Assembly (NCBI GenBank): GCA_964422185.1
Contig: CAYRAG010000003.1
Span: forward strand, 1-64,000
DNA length: 64,000 nucleotides
Direction of reading: 5' to 3'
Source: CALXCT01 sp964422185
Lineage (GTDB): Bacteria > Bacillota > Clostridia > Oscillospirales > Oscillospiraceae
Shown: one piece after another, positions 58,078 through 64,000 of the stretch
How positions within the stretch are numbered: the first letter of the stretch is position 1
How the letters are laid out: every line of letters starts with the position of its first letter
Notes under the pieces: generated by a model
Databases searched by the model: none
What the model was told of the DNA's origin: nothing
The model's input: the letters and a program-made list of their open reading frames with translations, nothing else
Position numbers and translations under genes: made by a program

Positions 58078-59023
58078 TGTGGATATGCGTGTCACGCTGG
58101 CCGGGATGGAGATGAAAAACCCGGTGGTCGTGGCGTCCGGCACATTCGGTTTCGGCCGGGAGTATGCCAGATTCTACGATTTAAGCGAACTGGGCGGGAT
58201 CTGCGCCAAGGGGCTCACCCTCCGCCCGAGGGAGGGAAATCCGTCGCCCCGCATCGCGGAGACGCCCATGGGCATCCTCAATTCCGTCGGGCTGCAGAAT
58301 CCCGGCGTGGACGCCTTTCTTTCCGAGGAGCTCCCGTTTCTGCGGCAGTATGAGGTGAAAGTGATCGCCAACATCTCCGGCAGTACGCCGGAGGAGTACG
58401 GGATCCTGTGCGGCAGGCTCGCCGGGGCGGGGGTGGATATGATCGAGGTCAACATCTCCTGTCCCAATGTGAATGCCGGCGGTCTCACTTTCGGAACAAG
58501 GCCGGAGCTCGCCGCGGAGGTCACCCGGGAGGCGAAGAAGCACGCGGGCCAGGTGCCCGTCATGGTGAAGCTGTCCCCCAATGTGACGGACATCGCGGAA
58601 ATCGCCCGGGCGGCGGAGGACGCCGGCGCGGACGCGGTTTCCCTGATCAACACCATCCGGGGAATGCGGATTGACTGGAAAACCAGGCGGCCGATCCTGA
58701 AGATGAATACCGGCGGCCTGTCCGGCCCGGCCGTGCTGCCGGTGGCGGTGCGCATGGTGTGGGAGGTGTCCCGCGCCGTGAAAATCCCCGTGCTGGGGAT
58801 GGGCGGGATCGCCAGCGGCGCGGACGCGGCGGAGATGATGCTGGCCGGCGCCTCCGCCGTGGCGGTGGGCACCGCCTGCTTCGCGGATCCCATGGCGCCC
58901 CTGAAAGTCCGGGACGGGCTGCGTGAAATCGCGGCCGCCCAGGGGCTTGCCCGTATCTCTGATCTGACAGGCGCTGTGGAGGCCTGGCCGTCGCAGCCCA
59001 TCGACACGGAAAGAAGCGAATGA
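58070..59023 (+). CDS. pyrD: Dihydroorotate dehydrogenase, class 1B catalytic subunit
   Basis: 317 residues. Starts inside the end of pyrK behind GCGGAGGAGG. FGFGREYARFYDLSELGGI, KGLTLRPREGNPSPRI, ETPMGILNSVGLQNPG, VNISCPNV (catalytic Cys), MVKLSPNV and GMGGIASGADAAEM are FMN-PyrD motifs. Oxidises dihydroorotate. Together with pyrK it uses NAD+ rather than quinone, fitting an anaerobe. Confidence 0.97.
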   Translation: MPDVDMRVTLAGMEMKNPVVVASGTFGFGREYARFYDLSELGGICAKGLTLRPREGNPSPRIAETPMGILNSVGLQNPGVDAFLSEELPFLRQYEVKVIANISGSTPEEYGILCGRLAGAGVDMIEVNISCPNVNAGGLTFGTRPELAAEVTREAKKHAGQVPVMVKLSPNVTDIAEIARAAEDAGADAVSLINTIRGMRIDWKTRRPILKMNTGGLSGPAVLPVAVRMVWEVSRAVKIPVLGMGGIASGADAAEMMLAGASAVAVGTACFADPMAPLKVRDGLREIAAAQGLARISDLTGAVEAWPSQPIDTERSE

Positions 59024-59027
59024 TCAC

Positions 59028-60191
59028 ATGACAACCATCTATCTCGTCCGTCATGCGGAGGCGGAGGGAAACCTCTACCGGCGGGTTCATGGCTGGTATA
59101 ATTCCAGGGTGACCGAGAAGGGCTGGCGCCAGATTGCCGCGCTGGAGCGGCGGTTCCAGACCGTCCCGGTGGACGCGGTGTACTCCAGCGACATGTACCG
59201 CACCATGGCCACCGCCCAGGCGGTGTACCGGCCGAAAGGCCTGACGCTGCACACCACGCCCGGCCTGCGGGAGGCCGGTATGGGCGAATGGGAGGATCTG
59301 CCCTGGGGCGAGGTGGCCAGGCGGGATCTGCCGTCTCTGAGAACCTTTATGGCCGGCGACCCGTCCTGGGGCTCCACCGTGCCCGGCTGTGAGAGTTTCC
59401 AGACGGTGCTCCGCCGCGTGTGGTCCTCCATCCGGGAGATCGCCGCGGGCCATCCGGATCAGACGGTGGCGATCTTCTGCCACGGCATGGCCATCCGTGC
59501 GGTGTTGAATTACTGCCACGGGCGGCCCATCGAGGAGATGAAATCCGTGCCCCACTCGGACAACACCGGAGTGGCGTGTCTCACGGTGGACGGGGACCGG
59601 GTCACGGTAGTCCACGACAGCGACGCCTCCCACCTGTCCAATGAGCTGTCCACTTTCTACGGGCAGCGGTGGTGGAAGAGCCAGAAAGACGCCCTGCTGG
59701 ACGCGAATATGTGGTTCCGGCCCCTGGATATGGAGACGGAGGGGGAGTTCTACCGCCAGTGCCGCCGGGAGGCCTGGGTGGCCTCTCACGGCAGCATGGA
59801 TCACTTTGACGGACAGGCGTTCTATGAGGCCGCGCTGCGCAACGCAAGGGAGGATCCGCACGGGATATCCTGCGCGATGCTGGACGGCCAGGTGATGGGC
59901 ATCCTGCAGCTGGATTTCCGCCGGGATGCCCGGGAGCAGGCGGGCTGGATTCCGTTTTATTACATGACGCCGGAGGGCCGCGGCCGCGGGCTGGGCATCC
60001 AGCTGCTTGGCGAGGCGGTGTCCCGGTTCCGGGCGCTGGGCAGGGAGGTTCTGCGCCTGCGCTGCGCGCCGGAGAACGCCGTGGCGCAGAAGTTCTATCT
60101 GAGCCACGGGTTCCGGAAAGTGGGCGAGGATCCCGCCAGTCCGGTGCCGCTGGATATCATGGAGAAGTACATCGGATACCACGACCTGTGA
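59028..60191 (+). CDS. Histidine phosphatase fused to a GNAT acetyltransferase
   Basis: 387 residues in two domains. Residues 1-~215: histidine phosphatase with LVRHAEAEGN (phosphorylated His), YSSDMYRTMATAQ, LREAGMGEWED and AIFCHGMAIR. Residues ~240-387: GNAT with YYMTPEGRGRGLGIQLL (acetyl-CoA loop) and NAVAQKFYLSHGFRKVG. The fusion suggests one enzyme both removing phosphate and acetylating a small molecule or protein; substrates are unknown. Four bp after pyrD, so read with the pyr genes. Confidence 0.9.
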   Translation: MTTIYLVRHAEAEGNLYRRVHGWYNSRVTEKGWRQIAALERRFQTVPVDAVYSSDMYRTMATAQAVYRPKGLTLHTTPGLREAGMGEWEDLPWGEVARRDLPSLRTFMAGDPSWGSTVPGCESFQTVLRRVWSSIREIAAGHPDQTVAIFCHGMAIRAVLNYCHGRPIEEMKSVPHSDNTGVACLTVDGDRVTVVHDSDASHLSNELSTFYGQRWWKSQKDALLDANMWFRPLDMETEGEFYRQCRREAWVASHGSMDHFDGQAFYEAALRNAREDPHGISCAMLDGQVMGILQLDFRRDAREQAGWIPFYYMTPEGRGRGLGIQLLGEAVSRFRALGREVLRLRCAPENAVAQKFYLSHGFRKVGEDPASPVPLDIMEKYIGYHDL

Positions 60192-60222
60192 CGACAGGCG
60201 CAGACGGGAGGGGAGAGCCGCC

Positions 60223-62151
60223 ATGGGATTTGACCGCGGACTGTTTCTGCCGGTATCCCGGGAGGACATGGCCGCACGCGGGTGGGACTGCTGCGATTTC
60301 CTGCTCATCACCGCGGACGCCTATGTGGATCACCCCTCGTTCGGCGCGGCGGTCATCGGCCGTCTTCTGGAGTCCGCGGGCTACCGCGTCGGCGTGCTGG
60401 CCCAGCCGGACTGGCACAGCGCGGCCCCGTTTACCGCTCTCGGCAGACCCCGCCTTGGCGTGCTGATCTCCGGCGGGAACCTGGACTCCATGGTGGCGCA
60501 CTACACCGCCGCGAAAAAGCGGCGCCACGACGACGCGTACTCCCCCGGACGAAAGGCCGGCCTGCGCCCGGATCGGGCGGTCATCGTCTACGCCAACCGC
60601 GTGCGGGAGGCGTTTGGGAATATCCCCGTGATCATCGGCGGCCTGGAGGCGTCCCTGCGCCGGTTCGCCCACTATGACTACTGGGACGACAAAGTCCGCC
60701 GGTCCGTCCTCTTCGACGCCCAGGCGGATTTGCTGTGCTACGGCATGGGGGAGACGGCCACGCTGCAGATTGCCTCCCGGCTGGCGGCCGGGGAGCCGGT
60801 GGGCTCCATCACGGATGTGCGCGGCACCTGCTTTGCCGCCAGAGAATGTGCTCAGTGCTCATTCCCGTATGTGGAGTGCCCATCGTTCGAGGAGGTCAGC
60901 GCGGAGAAGCGGTCCTACGCGAGAGCCGCCATGATCCAGTACGAAGAGCATGACCCCGTCCGGGGCAGAGCCGTGATCCAGCGCCACGGGAACCGCGTCC
61001 TGGTGGTCAACCCGCCGGCCGCGCCGCTGACGCGGTCAGAGCTGGACTTCGTCGCGGAGCTGCCCTATGTCCGGGAGGCGCACCCCATGTACGACGGGCA
61101 GGGCGGCGTTCCGGCCATTGAGGAGGTCCGGTTTTCCGTCACCCACAACCGGGGTTGTTTCGGCGCGTGCAACTTCTGCTCCCTGGCGTTCCACCAGGGG
61201 CGGATCGTCACCTCCCGGAGCCAGGAGAGCGTGGTTCGGGAGGTGGAGGCGCTGACCAGACACCCGGGCTTCAAGGGCTACATTCACGATGTGGGCGGCC
61301 CCACCGCCAATTTCCGCCACCCGGCGTGCCGGGAGCAGATGGAGCGGGGCGCCTGCCGCCGCCGCAGCTGTCTGGCGCCGGAGCCCTGCCCCCGCCTGGA
61401 CGCGGATCACTCGGACTATCTCCGCCTGCTCCGCAGACTGCGCGCCATCCCGGGCGTGAAGAAGATTTTCATCCGCTCCGGAATCCGCTACGACTACCTG
61501 ATGCGGGATCCGGACGGCGCGTTTTTCTCCGATCTGGTGAAATACCACATCAGCGGGCAGCTCAAGGTGGCCCCGGAGCACTGCGTGGACGAGGTGCTGG
61601 ACTGTATGGGCAAACCGCACATTGCCGTCTACGAGCGCTTCCGGGAAAAATATGAGCGCTTAAACGGGAGATACGGGAAAAAGCAGTTCCTGGTGCCCTA
61701 TCTCATGTCCTCCCATCCCGGCTGCACCCTGAACGACGCGGTGGCGCTGGCGGAGTGGCTGAACCGGACCGGCGTGCAGCCGGAGCAGGTACAGGACTTC
61801 TATCCCACGCCCGGCACCCTGTCCACCTGCATGTACTACACCGGCCTGGATCCCCGCACCATGAAGCCGGTCTTCGTGCCCAGGACGCAGAAAGAGAAGT
61901 CGCTCCAGCGTGCGCTGCTGCAGTGGCGGGATCCGAAAAACCGGAGCCTGGTTCTGGAGGCGCTGCACGCGGCGGGCAGAGAGGATCTGATCGGCTTCGG
62001 GCGCGGGTGCCTGATCCGCCCGGATCGGACGGGGACAGGCGGCGCACGGAACGCGGCTGCCGGCCGGCAGGAGAACCGGCGCGGCTCCTCCGGAGCGCGA
62101 AAGAAAGGGAGTGCACCCGGAAAAAAAGGAGGGCGGAACCGGGGGCGGTAA
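60223..62151 (+). CDS. YgiQ-family radical SAM protein
   Basis: 642 residues; ATG behind GGGAGGGGAG. N-terminal B12-binding-like part MGFDRGLFLPVSREDM, SADAYVDHPSFG; the radical SAM cluster Cys in RGCFGACNFCSLAF near residues 312-319; RIVTSRSQESVVREVE, SGIRYDYL, LKVAPEHCVDEVLDCMGKP and SHPGCTLNDAVALAEWL follow. Family function is not settled. A basic tail (RKKGSAPGKKGGRNR) ends the protein. 31 bp after the fusion gene. Confidence 0.92.
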   Translation: MGFDRGLFLPVSREDMAARGWDCCDFLLITADAYVDHPSFGAAVIGRLLESAGYRVGVLAQPDWHSAAPFTALGRPRLGVLISGGNLDSMVAHYTAAKKRRHDDAYSPGRKAGLRPDRAVIVYANRVREAFGNIPVIIGGLEASLRRFAHYDYWDDKVRRSVLFDAQADLLCYGMGETATLQIASRLAAGEPVGSITDVRGTCFAARECAQCSFPYVECPSFEEVSAEKRSYARAAMIQYEEHDPVRGRAVIQRHGNRVLVVNPPAAPLTRSELDFVAELPYVREAHPMYDGQGGVPAIEEVRFSVTHNRGCFGACNFCSLAFHQGRIVTSRSQESVVREVEALTRHPGFKGYIHDVGGPTANFRHPACREQMERGACRRRSCLAPEPCPRLDADHSDYLRLLRRLRAIPGVKKIFIRSGIRYDYLMRDPDGAFFSDLVKYHISGQLKVAPEHCVDEVLDCMGKPHIAVYERFREKYERLNGRYGKKQFLVPYLMSSHPGCTLNDAVALAEWLNRTGVQPEQVQDFYPTPGTLSTCMYYTGLDPRTMKPVFVPRTQKEKSLQRALLQWRDPKNRSLVLEALHAAGREDLIGFGRGCLIRPDRTGTGGARNAAAGRQENRRGSSGARKKGSAPGKKGGRNRGR

Positions 62152-62297
62152 CGGCTTCCCGCTGCCCTGCGGGGGCGAAGTACGACCCGTGCGCGGGGCG
62201 CGAAAGAGAGAAGCCGGGCGGAACGCGGATACGGCGCGGGGCGGTCTGAAACCGGCGGCAGGAGATTGCCCCGCAGGAAATGAGGAGGCTCTCACCC

Positions 62298-63503
62298 ATG
62301 GCAGAGGAAGTGGACAGGGGTTTGCGCGCGCTGACGCTGATTCTCGAGGAGATGCCGGAACTGCTGGATGAACGGCAGCGGAGAATCCTGGCCGGCTGTG
62401 CGGCCAGGGGGTATGGATACGGCGGGATCAGGCTGGTCAGCGCCATCACCCACATGGATGCCAGGACAATACGCTCCGGCATCAGGGAGTGGGAAGCGGG
62501 CGCTCCCACGCCGGAACCGGGCCGTGTCCGAAGCCGCGGCGCCGGCAGAAAATCCGTCCGCGAAAAGGTACCGGATCTCTATCCGTGCATAGAAGCCATC
62601 CTTGCGCACGACGACTGCGGAGATCCTCAGGAGGCGCTTTCCTGGACATCCCTCAGTCTTCGCGAGATCTCAGCTCTCCTGAAAAGCGAATTCCATCTCG
62701 AAGCCGGCAAGGATGTGGTGTCCCGCGCACTGGAGGAACTCGGCTACCGCAAACCGCCGAATCCGAAGAAACAGGCCGGCCGCCGGCGCTGGGACGCCCA
62801 GTTTTCCTTCATCAACGAAACGGCGCGGTCGTTCCTTGCGGAGGGAGACCCGGTCATTGCGATGGACACCGGAAAGAGTGAACTGGTGAGCGATTGCCGG
62901 GATTGCGGCAAAACCGGGCAGCCGCCGCAGGATCCGGATGGCGAGTCTGCCTTCCCGGAACCGGGAAAAGCTGCGCCGTATGGCGTGTACCCGGTCAATC
63001 CCGCGACATGTTTTGTGGACCTGGGAACCGGCTGCGATTCGGGCGCATTCGCGGTGGAAAGTATCCGCCGATGGTGGAATATCCTGGGAAAACCCACATT
63101 TCCAGGGGCGAAAAGGCTGTACCTCAACTGCGGCGGGGGAGGCGGAAACGACTGGCGCACCCGGTTGTGGAAATACGCGCTGGCCCAGTTTGCGGAAGAA
63201 GCGGGGATAGAGGTGCATGTATCGCACATCCCGCCCTGCACCATCAGGTGGAACAGGGTGGTGCACAGTCTGTTCTGCTTCCTCTCGAAGACCTGGGCGG
63301 GGAACCCGCTGATGGATATCCAGACGGTGATCCGCCTGATTTCGCCGTCCGCGGCTCCAGGCACACCGGAGCTGAAGTGTGTCTCGGATACCCCTGAACC
63401 CTCCGCTCTCCCGGCAGCGGAGGACGACAGGACAGGATCTGTCGATATTGAATATCCTGGCCCCTGCGAAGGTTGGAATTATGTCATACGGGGGTTTCAA
63501 TAG
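62298..63503 (+). CDS. Second ISAzo13-family transposase-like protein lacking catalytic residues
   Basis: 401 residues; ATG nine bases after GGAGG. Clear ISAzo13 match: LDERQRRILAGCAARGYGYGG, WTSLSLREISALL, LEELGYRKPPNPKK, PYGVYPVNPATCFVDLGTG, FAVESIRRWWNILGK. The first Asp (Asp190, IAMDTGKSELV) is present, but the second (normally ITADAGGSNG) reads LNCGGGGGND with Gly279, and the Glu (normally WNRIEHRLF) reads WNRVVHSLF with Val322. Thus two of three DDE residues are gone in an open frame with good SD. Only ~30 % like the purD-side copy by eye, so not a recent duplicate. 146 bp after YgiQ, same strand. Confidence 0.8.
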   Translation: MAEEVDRGLRALTLILEEMPELLDERQRRILAGCAARGYGYGGIRLVSAITHMDARTIRSGIREWEAGAPTPEPGRVRSRGAGRKSVREKVPDLYPCIEAILAHDDCGDPQEALSWTSLSLREISALLKSEFHLEAGKDVVSRALEELGYRKPPNPKKQAGRRRWDAQFSFINETARSFLAEGDPVIAMDTGKSELVSDCRDCGKTGQPPQDPDGESAFPEPGKAAPYGVYPVNPATCFVDLGTGCDSGAFAVESIRRWWNILGKPTFPGAKRLYLNCGGGGGNDWRTRLWKYALAQFAEEAGIEVHVSHIPPCTIRWNRVVHSLFCFLSKTWAGNPLMDIQTVIRLISPSAAPGTPELKCVSDTPEPSALPAAEDDRTGSVDIEYPGPCEGWNYVIRGFQ

Positions 63504-63626
63504 ATCCCGGGCGGAGAGTGACGGCGTGCCCTGATTCCTCCGCCAGGTCGCACGGCAGCGCGGGGGGCAACAGATCTGTCCCGGAAAAATACGGGAGGCA
63601 GTGCGGATCCGGAGTTGACAAAAAAG

Positions 63627-63680
63627 GGGATTCGCGCTGCCATATTAGTATTGAAAATACTAATAAGTGAGGCGAATCCC
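63627..63680 (+). promoter_or_regulatory. Long hairpin that abuts the start codon of the last gene
   Basis: GGGATTCGC pairs with GCGAATCCC (63627-63635, 63672-63680), and inside, TATTAGTATT pairs with AATACTAATA (63643-63652, 63656-63665) around GAA. The right arm ends at the base before ATG, and the weak SD GTGAGG lies in the arm. A TTGACA stands just upstream (63615-63620). Such hairpins are known to keep transposase translation low from read-through RNA. Confidence 0.7.
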
Positions 63681-64000
63681 ATGCCGATTTATAAAGACAT
63701 TGTGGTGGAAATCCCGGATGGCGCGTATGTGCGGAACGACAGCTCGGTGTTCATGAAAGACCGGAATGAGTATGATCCGGAGAAACAGTATAACCGGGTA
63801 AAACACACGGTCATCGGGCGCTCCATCGGAGAGGGACAGATGCATCCCAATCACAACTTCCGGCTGCGCTATCCCGCGCGGTTTGAGGCGGCCTCCGGGG
63901 GGAGGTTTCCCCGGCAGACGAAGAGGGTGGGCCTGTACGCGGCGGTTCTCTCTCTGGTGGAGAAAAACGGCCTGTACGAGGCGCTGGCCGAATCCTACGG
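63681..64000 (+). CDS. N-terminal part of another IS1634/IS4-type transposase-like protein (partial)
   Basis: The first ~106 residues, open at the window edge: MPIYKDIVVEIPDGAYVRN, VFMKDRNEYDPEKQYNRVKH, VIGRSIGEGQMHPN, GLYAAVLSLVEKNGLYEALAESYG. This start and the 'PN-F-YP' style block match a group of IS1634-like transposases found in Clostridia, distinct from the one at 35.4 kb. The catalytic part lies outside the window, so activity cannot be judged. Confidence 0.7.
   Translation, partial: MPIYKDIVVEIPDGAYVRNDSSVFMKDRNEYDPEKQYNRVKHTVIGRSIGEGQMHPNHNFRLRYPARFEAASGGRFPRQTKRVGLYAAVLSLVEKNGLYEALAESY

Noticed and set aside
1..64000. tRNA, rRNA or CRISPR array
   Set aside because: Scanned by eye for T-loop words, rRNA core sequences and regularly spaced repeats; none was found. 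The only tandem repeats are the 21-bp start-site units and the modA tether repeats.

Overview
The window is a GC-rich (clearly above half G+C by eye) chromosomal segment of a low-complexity-spacer, operon-rich Gram-positive bacterium, most likely a Clostridia member of the Oscillospiraceae type. Support for this: strong AGGAGG Shine-Dalgarno (SD) sites, a Trp-type T-box, an L10 leader, a split purine finale (stand-alone AICAR transformylase plus a PurO-type IMP cyclohydrolase), a cysteine-less PurF, a PPi-type phosphofructokinase, PyrK/PyrD type 1B, and a DUF1292/RuvX pair. The taxon is inference; nothing here (no rRNA or tRNA gene was found) fixes it. A 100-N scaffold gap flanked by an identical 55-bp overlap shows that this is a draft assembly, perhaps a metagenome bin.

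Layout. 1-2.6 kb: polyphosphate module (end of a PPK2-like gene, ppk1) and a small 2[4Fe-4S] ferredoxin. 3.2-9.7 kb: proline/Na+ symporter, nitrilase-family amidase, undecaprenyl-PP phosphatase, FtsK/SpoIIIE. 9.7-12 kb: a scar in which the ftsK end/purD end junction is present twice, separated by a lipoprotein gene and a TnpB remnant. 12-21.3 kb: one long minus-strand purine operon purE-C-F-M-N-O-H-(ISAzo13-like)-D behind a strong promoter and an attenuated leader. 21.4-28 kb: glycosyltransferase, PAP2 phosphatase, the rpmG-secE-nusG-rplKA and rplJL translation cluster with an L10 leader, and a lipoprotein. 28-31.8 kb: mannose-family PTS (IIA, IIB, IIC, IID) with a BtpA/SgcQ protein. 31.9-35 kb: trpCBA under a T-box. 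35-41 kb: two more degenerate transposase genes (IS1634-like, ISL3-like), ruvX, a PrsA/SurA-like foldase, a DUF1292 gene and an unassigned structured RNA. 41-51 kb: class A PBP, MarR plus heterodimeric ABC exporter, fba and PPi-PFK diverging from overlapping promoters. 51-54.7 kb: YbjQ-like and TIGR04076-like proteins, an SRAP peptidase, and modA behind tandem Moco-type riboswitch aptamers. 54.8-62 kb: pyrC-F-K-D, a phosphatase-GNAT fusion, a YgiQ-type radical SAM protein. 62-64 kb: a second ISAzo13-like gene and the start of another transposase.

The purine, pyrimidine and tryptophan genes form a nucleotide/amino-acid biosynthesis block, and much of its regulation is readable as RNA: T-box, L10 leader, tandem Moco aptamers, pur attenuator.

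Two patterns stand out as possibly undescribed. First, four unrelated genes (purD, PTS IIB, a glycosyltransferase, pyrC) have their only good SD about 42-54 nt from the start codon, separated by a 31-44 nt GC-rich hairpin that brings the effective spacing to 7-11 nt when folded. Each hairpin also carries a pyrimidine stretch that could instead pair with the SD, which suggests a bistable translation switch. Second, every complete or near-complete transposase-like gene here keeps a long open frame but has lost DDE catalytic residues, and one lies inside the pur operon in the same orientation.
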